Positions 35,350 through 46,100 of a DNA stretch of 64,000 nucleotides are shown here, piece by piece. Origin of the DNA: Lutraria lutraria (lineage: Eukaryota > Mollusca > Bivalvia > Venerida > Mactridae); NCBI GenBank assembly GCA_964023205.1, contig OZ026842.1, forward strand, positions 5,931,067 through 5,995,066, written 5' to 3'. Numbering within the stretch: the stretch's first letter is position 1; each line of letters starts with the position of its first letter. Both the position numbers and the translations under genes were made by a program. The notes under the pieces are model-generated. The model had not been told where the DNA came from and searched no databases. It saw only the letters and a list, made by a program, of their open reading frames with translations.

Positions 35350-36642
35350 ATGTCTGTTAAAGAAATGAAATCTACAGTGTTTACATTGATGCTTTTGTCA
35401 GTTTTGATCTCATCTGTTACCACGGCAACCAACCCGCTTGTTAGTGATGATGATGAATTGACAAGCCATGAAGACATAATTGAATTTACTGGTCTTACGT
35501 CTAATTCGCTCCATTATAAAGAATGTGAATATACTACTGACTCTTTAGTGTTAAATTGTTCTAATATATATCCGATTGTCAGTCCACTGCTCAATCAGAA
35601 TATCATCATACACATTTTTGATATCAGCAATGCTTCATTAACTGATATGCTTTTATTAAGTCAATATAAGATATTTACGCAAATGAAGGTTTTAAATGCT
35701 AGTAGAAATCAAATCAAAGAACTCAGTGAAGTGATGTTTAAAGGTCTGAAATATTTAGAAAAAATAAATCTTTCCTATAATCAACTCACTAAGTTGCCAG
35801 ACAACTTATTTGCTGGAATGGAAGAACTTAGATTTTTAGATATTTCAAACAATTTGTTATTTACTTTACCTACAGTTCTACCTATGTTAGAATGGCTTGA
35901 TGTGTCTAGAAATCAGATCTCAACGCTGTCTGAAACATTTAGTTCAATTTTATACCCACAGAGGATTGTTTTAATTGCTAGAAACCCATTTATATGTGAT
36001 TGCAGGATATTCTGGCTAAAAGAATGGTTGAATACCAGGATGTATCTTATTAAATATGTGACGCACATCAATATTGATAAATTCATTCCTACCTGCATTG
36101 AACCAGATCATCTTCGAGGAAAGCAGTGGGATTTATTAGAAGATAGTGAATTTAAGTGCGTGGAACATGAAAATGAAGAAACAAACAGTGTGAATAGTGT
36201 TCACAAAACTGAGATGGATTTACAAGTGTCGGCAGAAGACATCGGTAGTCATTCTGTTGTGATAAAATGGACAGGGTATTCAATGCGTAACACAAAATCG
36301 ATCGAAATTAGTTACCGTAAGTTTGGAAATAACAAAGATGTGCGTAAAACAGTTATACCATTAACAGCTGGAAGTTATAGACTGAAGTACTTGAAGGAGA
36401 ATACGCCTTATATCATTTGTTTCTCTATCTTACCAGAGTCAACTATAAACTTAGGCTGTGAAGAAATCATGACCACAAAAGTACCAGAAAAAAATTCTTT
36501 CTTTCTAGTTGAGAAGGTGTTCTTTTATGTTTCAGAAAATATGTACCAAATTATTCTATTCTTTGTAATTGTGTATGTTAGCTTAATTCTTTTAAGTTAT
36601 GTTAACCGTGATAATGAGAATAAAAGTGAAGATGATTCATAA
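35350..36642 (+). CDS. Single-pass membrane protein with LRR, LRRCT and FN3 domains
   Basis: One 430-residue coding exon. Residues 1-26 form a signal peptide (FTLMLLSVLISSVTTA core). A cysteine pair (59, 70) opens the N-terminal cap. Leucine-rich repeats run about 111-205 with the consensus LxxLNLSxNQLxxLP visible (YLEKINLSYNQLTKLP, LRFLDISNNLL, LEWLDVSRNQI). An LRRCT cap follows at 212-270 (NPFICDCRIFWLKEWL through CVE). A fibronectin type III domain lies at about 289-372, a membrane helix at about 398-418 (YQIILFFVIVYVSLILLSYV), and a short acidic tail of about 12 residues. The order resembles FLRT, vasorin or TRIL-type adhesion and signalling receptors, but no orthologue can be named. There is no cytosolic TIR or kinase domain. 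The start is the first ATG, directly after a splice-acceptor-like TTACAG. Confidence 0.9.
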   Translation: MSVKEMKSTVFTLMLLSVLISSVTTATNPLVSDDDELTSHEDIIEFTGLTSNSLHYKECEYTTDSLVLNCSNIYPIVSPLLNQNIIIHIFDISNASLTDMLLLSQYKIFTQMKVLNASRNQIKELSEVMFKGLKYLEKINLSYNQLTKLPDNLFAGMEELRFLDISNNLLFTLPTVLPMLEWLDVSRNQISTLSETFSSILYPQRIVLIARNPFICDCRIFWLKEWLNTRMYLIKYVTHINIDKFIPTCIEPDHLRGKQWDLLEDSEFKCVEHENEETNSVNSVHKTEMDLQVSAEDIGSHSVVIKWTGYSMRNTKSIEISYRKFGNNKDVRKTVIPLTAGSYRLKYLKENTPYIICFSILPESTINLGCEEIMTTKVPEKNSFFLVEKVFFYVSENMYQIILFFVIVYVSLILLSYVNRDNENKSEDDS

Positions 36643-37027
36643 TTAAAAATAATTTTTTTTTTATGTTTATTAATTACTTAATACAATTAAGTCTGTGCTG
36701 AAGACACTCTTGTGAATATCCGACAGTAAACACTATGTAGTTTATTTCAAATGTTAACATTTTTTCAATCACTGAATTAAATCCACCCCAAAAAAGACCA
36801 TCATGTACAGAGATTTTGTACTCTTCCTAAGTGAGGTGATTGCGATGATAGGCTATTTCTTGCTAGTCAGAAACCTTAACCACAGAGGGCCCAAAATTTT
36901 ATTTTTATTTATTCATTTGTTGTTTAACAGCCTATCCGACAGCTATGGTCATATATCAGAGCCGCTCAAGAGAGAGGGGAGATAAGATGCAGGAGAAGCG
37001 GACATATATATCCATACTCTTTTCGAA

Positions 37028-37230
37028 TACTGTATTTTCATTTATTTTCATTGGGCTCAATTTTCGTGGTTTCTACTAAAATGGCTTTTTCGTGGGGACA
37101 TAAATTCGTGGATTTGATTTCTGAAAAAAAGCCTTATCTCTGCATATAAATTTGTGGGGATTTGATTTCGTTGATGAGCCGACCCACGAAATCCACGAAA
37201 TTAAATCCACAACAAAAATTAATGATTCCA
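37028..37230. mobile_element. TIR element with TTCGTGG motifs
   Basis: Ends ATACTGTATTTTCATTTATT and AATTAATGATTCCACAGTAG are imperfect inverted repeats. Several TTCGTGG and CCACGAAA words lie inside. It is non-coding. Confidence 0.55.
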
Positions 37231-37364
37231 CAGTAGTCTTTCCTCCAGGTTCTTAGTAGTGTCTGATGTGAATCACCTATTTTCCTGTGAATTTCTTAAC
37301 ACAGTATTTGGCTTGATAGTTCGGACACTGAAAAAGCGTCTCAGAGAAATTTGAAAGGCGGAGC

Positions 37365-37432
37365 CAAGAACTGAACCCACAACCTTTCGTTTGGTAGTTT
37401 AGTGCATTACATGTACCGCTAGACCACAGGTC
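37365..37432 (-). repeat. tRNA-like sequence, probable SINE head
   Basis: The minus strand has an A-box-like GTGGTCTAGCGGTACA and a B-box-like GTGGGTTCAGTTC at tRNA spacing. No good cloverleaf can be drawn, so it is probably a SINE remnant. Confidence 0.5.
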
Positions 37433-37920
37433 ATATCAATTACAAAATTTAGACTCAACAGTTGACATGCATTATCGGTAATTAAGGTTATCACAAAAGG
37501 ATTGTGCAAAAATTATTATCTTGTCTAAGCGTAGATACTTTGTCCGTAAAACACAGTTGGATTTGATAATCCAACATAACTACTGTCAGAAAATGCACAA
37601 TAACTATTGTCTGACTACACTTTAGCAAATATTAGGCCATATTCTCATATCAATATAACAGCACTACAAATTATAACTACAGTGATATTTAGATATTAAT
37701 GTTAACAACTCTAAATGGAACACATTTATTTTCTCCATAACCAACAATTCAAACAGAACAAAAGAATTAACAGAACAATGTATAAATATATCACAATTTT
37801 AGATATGTCCTTAAACCACTAAGTGTATGATATAAAAACCTTTAACATTAGAAAAAATAAGTTAAAAATGTTTAAATCTTTATGGACATACTGTGAAAAT
37901 CATCTATATAGGCATATCGA

Positions 37921-37990
37921 GGGTTCAACGCAACAGTGTTGTAACTCACATTGAAATGAGAACAAGTTACTACAGTGTTGCGCTGAGCCC
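37921..37990. mobile_element. Short palindromic element, copy 2 (inverted)
   Basis: GGGTTCAACGCAACAGTGTT on the left and GTGTTGCGCTGAGCCC on the right pair with each other and match the element at 26324-26386 in reverse orientation. Confidence 0.7.
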
Positions 37991-38039
37991 CCGAATTATC
38001 ATACTGCTAGGAGGTACCATATAATGTCAAAGAAGTAGA

Positions 38040-38200
38040 ACAGTCAAATCTGTGGTAGTGGCCACCTCCGAATAAAGGCCATTCCTTTAAAACCATCATG
38101 GATTATTTAGAATGAAATGACCCCCGAATAAAGGTCACCTGTTGATAAAGGACACATTTTTTCTTTTCCAAGAGTGGCCTTTGTTCACAGGTTTGACTGT
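38040..38200 (+). mobile_element. MITE with AATAAAGGTCA motifs, copy 2
   Basis: The ends ACAGTCAAATCTGTG and CACAGGTTTGACTGT are near-perfect inverted repeats and define the family termini best. The minor ORF crossing the right end (38142-38372) is incidental. Confidence 0.8.
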
Positions 38201-38503
38201 ACTTAAAAACATGGTTGCCAAAATGTCACAAAATGTGCCTATTGAAATAATCGGGCAAAAATCGGATGGAAATTGTACAACTTATAAAATTTATAAAATA
38301 AGTTTATCAGAAAACTATAACAAAAATATAACAGCCTCTATTCAGAAACTCCATCTAATAACAAGAGAATAAATGGAACAAGATCCAAGTTGTTTCTACT
38401 TTTTTTTTTACTATGTTTTCATTAACACAGAACAAGTGACCCCATTTTATTTCCTTCAAATGAAGGCGAAATGTTGCTCAAACATACTAAAGTAAGATTC
38501 AAG

Positions 38504-38836
38504 TTAGGCGTAAAAAATGTTTGTTTCTGGTGACCTGAAAAACATTAATGTTTACCTAGGACCAAAGACATTTTATTAGGACCAAAGACATTTTATTAGG
38601 TTCAAAGACATATTATTAGGACCAAAGACATATTATTAGGACCAAAGACATTTTATTAGGACCAAAGACATTTTATTAGGGCCAAAGACAATTTATTAGA
38701 TCCAAGGTTTGGTGCATCCACTTACTTGCTGTGTTACCTTTCCACACATGATTTCAAGAGCAAAAATAGCCTCTACTTACATGCCCTATTTTTAATAAGC
38801 ATGTAACCAGATAACAAACACTTTTTAATGCCTTAT
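38504..38836 (+). mobile_element. MITE copy 3 with an internal 20-bp minisatellite
   Basis: The ends TTAGGCGTAAAAAATGTTTG and TAACCAGATAACAAACAC belong to the GTTTGTTTCTGG family. Inside, 38560-38700 holds about seven tandem copies of the 20-bp word AGGACCAAAGACATTTTATT. The word corresponds to a single ACCATAGACCTTTTATTAGG in the copy at 42104-42290, so the core has expanded in this copy only. Confidence 0.85.
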
Positions 38837-38955
38837 GTAACAATTACTTAAGTATGTTTTATTTTTATTGTGTGTCATTCAAAAATGAAAAAAATATCTA
38901 ATCTCTGAATCTACAAACTAACATTTAATATCTACATAATGTATAACGAGAAGAA

Positions 38956-39135
38956 TTTTTGAAACACGAATGCCCCCTTGTGGCATTGACCTACTGACCT
39001 CAAAATCTATAGAGGTCATCTACATGTGATGACCAACCTCCCAAACCCAATCTGAAGAGCTTCGGCCAAATTATTTCTAGTTATTGGTCGGACAAGGTTT
39101 GGTTTCGGACCAACCAACACGTGCATTGTATACTG
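38956..39135 (+). repeat. Dispersed repeat (GACCTCAAAATC family), copy 2
   Basis: It has GAAACACGAATGCCCCCTTG, CTGACCTCAAAATC and GGTCGGACAAGGTTTGG in the family order. It is shorter than other copies. Confidence 0.75.
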
Positions 39136-40175
39136 AGATTTGTACAACATTATGTTACATTGCACAACAGTTCAATTAATGTGTGATACATAAGTATATC
39201 AGTAATAGTATGTTATCATGAATACAATGTTGTTCTGTTATTGTGATGGTGTGCGGGGTAAATGTGACGGGTTTAAAAGGAAGTCACTTGTGCTTACAAT
39301 GAAATAAAACTCCAAACACGTATAGCCCTCCATATTAGATATTTTCATTCAAAATGAAAAATGTAAATTATATAAATGGAGACTGTTATTATGAATTGAT
39401 ACAAAACATTTGAATGCTTATATATTATGTATTACTTCAAGTTGAACTTTCACAAACTGGTTAACTACCGGTAAGTAAAGTAGTTTCATGAAGAACTGGG
39501 TCATAATATTGTGAAGAATTTTGTCGTAAAGTTCCCAAAAATCAGCTAACATATTTATTAGCAAATATGACCCAAGCCAACATCGGTCTACATTGATTTT
39601 GGTTACTAAATACATTGTACTAGCTGCCTGCCACATGTACTGATGTAATTGGTAATGAATAGGTAAGGCTATGATGAGTTGCATTCAAGGTGAATTATAT
39701 CAATCCATGTAAGAGCTTTATTTCATACCAGTGTATCTTTTCTGATAAAATGTCTAGTTTTTTTACCTATTCTCCGGCCAAAAGTATAATCATAAGCATT
39801 TACAAATAATATCATAGCACAAATATTGAGAAATTAAAACAAGCGAAAATGCCCATAACCTAAAACAACACGATTTTAATACATTGAAAATTTAGCGAGT
39901 GGTGTTTCATTTTAACAACCAATGTTGATTTTTTTCAATAAATGATGGCATGAACTCACATATATGACATATTTACTGTCAATACTATGTAAAAAAGTTC
40001 TTGAAGTAAACACTGTAATTAATGTAGCTCAGGAAGGATGCCACCTCTCCTACTGGCAGATTTAGGCACATCAATGGGCAGAAACGAATTAAGAAGAGCC
40101 AGTCATGCATGTCCAAACTGGCCTGAGAAACACCTTCAGTTTATATCAGAAGTTGGTTGGTATTTAAGGATGGTT
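39136..40175. other. Sequence downstream of BIVM, no gene seen
   Basis: AT-rich. An 88-codon minus ORF (39418-39684) has no recognised motif. The 3' UTR and polyadenylation site of the minus-strand BIVM gene should lie here but cannot be placed. Confidence 0.4.
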
Positions 40176-43100
40176 TCAGAGGATGGCGCTAACCTCTGAA
40201 CTTGTTGTACTGTCATCACACATACCTTCATCATCATCTTCATCGTACTGCGTCAACAGTTCATATCTGTAACATAAAATATAAACTTTCAGGCCAACAA
40301 TTAAATCAAGAGAACACCTCCAAATTCTCAGAACTATTACCTGAAAATATACTATATTGGAAACAATTCATAACATTGCCTTTTCAGACTTTTTATAATA
40401 TCATACAGTCATACTGAAGTTGCATCTATTATAGTAAATTTTCAGGCAATATAGTATTGAGAAGGCACTTCAAATAATTATGCCACTCTGTATTTACAAT
40501 AAATGTCAATATAATCACTATTGATATAAACTGAAGCACACATTCTTTATAAGACAACTGTGAACTATTAAAACAAATGAATTAAACATAACAATGCAAC
40601 ACAGAGTCCCCTTTTGGAATAAACACGAAGAGTTTGTGAAACACAGATGGTCTAGAAAGTACATTGTAAGACATTGAACTTAGACCAATTGAACTTAAAA
40701 TCTATAGGGACCATTCAATTGTAATGACCAACCTCCGAACCCAATATGAGGACCTGAGGACAAATCGTTCTCTAGTCATTGGTCACTGTAACCTTGATCT
40801 TTGACATACTGACCTCAAAGTCTATAGAGGTCATCTATATGTGATGACCAAGTTCCCAACCTAATCTGAGGAGCTTAGGCCATATTGTTCTCTAGTTATT
40901 GGTTACCAACCGACCGACCAACCAACATTATGCAAAGCAATAAACTCCTTTTCATCAAAAGGGGGCATAATGAAGTAGACAAAGTACTTCCGGTTTCACA
41001 ATTTATTATTATGCATTGGTAGGGATATACAGACAGACAAATTTTGTAATAATTGCCTATATGGCAACATTTTCTAAGACAAAATGAACAGAGAAATGGT
41101 TCGGACAGGAAAAATATCTATTGACCTTCAAACTCACACTGTAACTAGTAGAAGCAAAGGGGTCTGGGTGTTTTAAATGCCTCATTATGGGTTACATCTA
41201 ACTATTCCATGTTTAACACAAAGATACAAGTTGGTTACTTCGCCTACCTGTTCAGTAATTCAGGATGTCTTTCAAAAGCTTTCCTTTGTTCATTTGTTGG
41301 AGACCTGCGCACTGGACTCACAGTTCTCTTTACACGTACATGATCATGACAACGCCCTGGGCTTAATGCACGTGACTCGTGCGCAGATCTTGAGCATGGA
41401 CTGAGACCACGATTCAAAACTGGAATATTTGTTCTACGTACACCTAGAAATGGGCTTTTCTGGAAGGCCATAATGCAGTGAAGATTCCCGCCAACCTGAA
41501 ATAAAATGAAGCAATACATTAATCCAGTACTTGGAAACCTTTTTTAACCCTTTCAGAGCAGGCAAGCAAGATCTTGCTCTTCATAAAACATCATAGAGTT
41601 ACCTCCCATGTAGTGCTAACAAGTTAATTTGTGCTCAAGATACATATTCCAAGAACCCTAGCTGACCATCTCCGTGTCAAGACAATTTTGCTGTACACTA
41701 AATGCTGAAGTCATGATGTTATAATGTCGGGAACCTCCATGGTCAAGTGGTTAAGGTCGCTGACTACAAATCACTGCAACCTCTCACTGATACAGTGTTG
41801 TTGGTTCGAGCCCAGCTAACGACCATGTCTCATAATGTAAGAAAGTAGGCAGTTGCTTAAAGAGGATGGGTGTCTAGTAAGTACTAGTTCTTCCCAGGAA
41901 CAATTGTTAGATGAACTGTCCACCTCCTATGTCTGTTGAAAAGGGGCATAAAACTCTCAAATAAACAAACAGAACCCTAGCTAATACTCAGATGATACAT
42001 TCAATCCATACATTCTAATTATCTGGGTTTTCAATACCGAACTCTTATGAATTAAATGATAAAACTATTTAAAACAAAAATAATCAATACAATGTAAAAA
42101 CCTACAAGGCGTAAACAAGTTGTTTGTTTCTGGTTTCCCAATCTCTGCGACCATAGACCTTTTATTAGGTCACAGGAACCGTACATTGACTCACCTTTCT
42201 ACAAACATTCAAGAGTAAAAAAGTCACCCACTTACTTACAATATTTAATTGAGCACGTAACCAGAAACAAACGAAAAATTGTTTGGCCTAATGGAATAAC
42301 AGTTGTGAAACCTTTTTCGTGTTACGTTTCTGAAGTCCTTTATCCAGCCTCCTTATATCTATGTATTCAGGATTCTGACAGTTCAGATCAGTGACAACAT
42401 CTTCCCACCTGAAAAATATACATTTGATTTCATAAAATACATGAACATGACAATCAAACATTCTACTTATGTTCAGCTCTGTGGAAACCACTTGTGCCAA
42501 CCTGCCACTCACAGGAATTTTGTCTCAGCAATGCGCCGTGGCAAGGAATGCCATTTTGGTGGTAAGCGGTGCTGTTGGCATTGTGCCCTGTTCATACTTT
42601 ATACATGCATAAGTTACGCACTGTCTACCAATGTGTGGCCAAAAATGGGCGGCTTTGGCATGTGAAAATACATAATAGCACAACTTTTTTACTTATAGGT
42701 CAAGTATAAAAATTGTTCCCACATTTTATTCATGTCAATCACATCGGAATGAAAATCATGCAAGTGTCAGGGTGGCATAATACTTGTAACAGGTTTCTGA
42801 AAGTTTTAACACAAGAGGTTTTAGGTAAGCATAACAGCTACAAAATCAGAAATCATGTCAAAGATACCCGGTACCAGCACATGTGCTTTCAAATACTGTT
42901 AGTTTCAGAAAAAAGCTCTGTGTACATTTTTTAATCATAAAGTCAATTGTAAATACAAATAATACTATTGCCACCCATCATTGATAAGCCATTACATTGG
43001 GGTAAAATTACATTAAATAATCTTAGATGATCTAACAAATTGTCACCAGTAAGCACTCTAGTGTGTGAGAGAGCTATAATGAACAGAACAAATATATCAT

Positions 43101-46100
43101 TAATGTTCACTACCTTTTACAATGAACACTAGGATGTTTTCTACTTGGGTCTCCTATCAGTATCCAAGTATCAGCATTTTCCGTGTCACCACTGAAACAT
43201 AGGTTAAACATAATACATAATTATTATACCTAGAGTATACATGTAGTTAACTCAAAGTCCAACCTGTTTTAGCGGCCACCTCAGAATAATCAATGGTTAT
43301 TTAATTTAAAATGACCTCCAAATAAAGGTCACCTGTCAATAAAGGCCACACATATTTCCTAAGGGTGACCTTTGTTCGGAAGTTTCACTGTACTTGTTAA
43401 CCAAATATACTTTAGTTATATAAACAGAAAAAGCTTCCTTAAATCAGACATTAGAGTACTGGCAGGTAATGTAGCATCTATGATAAAAATCTTCACCTAG
43501 AGTCGTTACGTAACCTTACCAAAACAATAAGTCAAAAATCTAATCTCAGAAACGAAAAAATATTCGCTTATTTTCCAATATCACACAAAAGACCTTTCTG
43601 TGCAATTATACAAGGTCTGATATTCATGATATTATTGATATTTTCAGATGATATAACTGTAATATTATCAGGAGACTCAATATCACACAGACTAACTTAA
43701 ATCCTAAATACATCTGCTTCAATGTGACAGCTTGACCCTGATTTCACAATAAGAATTCAGGCTATGAAAATGTGATTTTTCAATGACTAGCTAACGAACA
43801 TTGTAATTCAAGTATCAAAATTATTTTTTATGAGATAATATTACCTACACACAACAAGAGAGCCAAGATGGCCCAAACTGCTCACATGAGAATCATTGCT
43901 TGTTGTTAACAAGGTTTTCCTAAGACTTGACCTGGTAATCAAGTTTATGACCCCAGATGACCCATCTTGTCCCACTTATCATTAGGACAAACATTCTGAC
44001 TATGTTTGGTAAAGATCGAATCAAAACAGTGACCTCTAGAATGTTCACAAGGTTTTCATTCAATTTGAACTTTTGGCCTAATTTTGACCCAAAATGACCT
44101 CTTATGTTCACATGGCAAAAGTTGATGATGCATGACGATGCACAACAGACAAAGACTGATCACAAAAGTTCACACTGAGTGCTTTGAACACATACCAATA
44201 TACACCCTTTCAAACTTTGTTTGCAGGATATAATTAGCAATTTAAGTAAGATACAAGCTTCAAACAATCCTAAAGATAACATAGTGAATACCAATTGGCA
44301 CTATGTGCCTTATGCAATCCATTTTTTTACATATTGGATAGTTTTTGGGTAGTATTTATGACCTAACTCCTTACACAGGATATTAAGGTGGCACAAAGGA
44401 GAAATAGAAAATATTTTTATTTATCTGTTGGCCAAGCAATAGCTTCTATGTGCCCATACAATAGCTACTACACAGGCATTTCATAGTAGAAGCTATCGCA
44501 AGCACAGGTAAAAGCTATTGCATGGCCACATAATAAATGATATATTTCCCATGTCCCCTTAATGCCACCGTAGGATGCACATAAATCTTACCTATAAGCA
44601 TGCGTAGGACATTGTGGCACGTCTTCAAATCCAATAGGACAGAAGTAATGATTTTGACAATGATAGATGTATGTTGTGTTCGGATCATTTAAACCTTTCT
44701 TCACTGTCTCGAGTGCATCCTCTGCTGTTACATTTTCTGTTTTATTCTTCCCATGTGGCTTGTATACATAGTAGCATCTACCTCGTACTTTAAAATGCTC
44801 ATTTAACAACTTAAACCATCTGCAAAACAATAGCAGTATTTTTATTTCATATTCTACCATAAAATACTTCAGTTCAGGAAGTGAGAGGTTACAGTGAATA
44901 GGAAACCAGTACTAGACTCCCATCCTCCATAAACGACTGCCTACTTTCTAACATAAAGAGACATGGTCGGTAGCTAGGCTGGAAGCCACGGCCCTCTATC
45001 GGTGAGAGGTTACAATGATTTCAAGTCAGCAACCTTAACCATTTGATCATGGAGGTTCCTGACTTATAACATCATGACTTCAGCATTTAGTGTACAGCAT
45101 TATTGTCTTAACATTTAAAGATATTTTGAGAACCGTATAATCTGTGCTTTTTCACATTCATCGTTGCAATCAAAATTTACTTAAACACAATAATCTACTT
45201 TTCTAACAAACACTTTTTGCAATCATAAACTTAGATGAAAAATGAAGTACCTCATCAAGGTAGCATTTCCTGTGAATGGCCCGAATCTGATATCACTAAA
45301 TGGTGGTTTGAAGGTCAAGGTCGTCAATGCCTCTTCTTGCGTAATTGGGTGAAGACTGAGAAACAATGAAGCAATTAATTTATTTCAACGTAAACAATTT
45401 CATACCAAAAAACTAAAACTTCAATTTACTATTTGATTACCATGGTGATTATAAGTGAAAGTAACACTGTACACTGTCTTATCAAAGCTTCTTATGTCCC
45501 ATGTTACCATATTTTGAAGCCACTCAACTACAGACAACACACAAGTATGAAAATAAAACAAGCGGCAACAGCAGCTTACGTTATTTTGCAGTCCCTACCA
45601 AAAAACTCTTAAACTAAGAATGATTTTTGTAATACATGTATCATTTTACAGAAAATTTGACATATGCCTAAATGTATAAACGTAAACTTTGAACCTGCTT
45701 TTAACAAGTACAGCATGTATGGTAAAATATTAGCAATAAGTATTTGTGAAACATGGATGCCCCCTAAAAGCCAACTGGATAGTAAGACCTTGTTTGACCT
45801 ACTGACCTCAAAATCAATTGGGGTCATTAACATGTGATGAACGACCTCCCAACCAAATATGTGGAGCTTATGCCAAATAGTTCTCTAAATATTGCCTTGA
45901 CAAGGTTTGGTTACAGACGGACTGACATGTGCAAAGCAGTATACCCCTTTGCTTCAAAAGGAAGGGATAATAACACCATTACATTACTTACATATTGCAT
46001 ACTCATCTCTTATGTAAGTACATGTACAAGTTAGAATAAAGTCCAGGAAAACTAATTTGATGAACTGAAATATTGTTGAAAAGTAATACTCAAACCAATT

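Noticed and set aside
41177..41404. 75-codon plus ORF
   Set aside because: Antisense shadow of BIVM exon 8.
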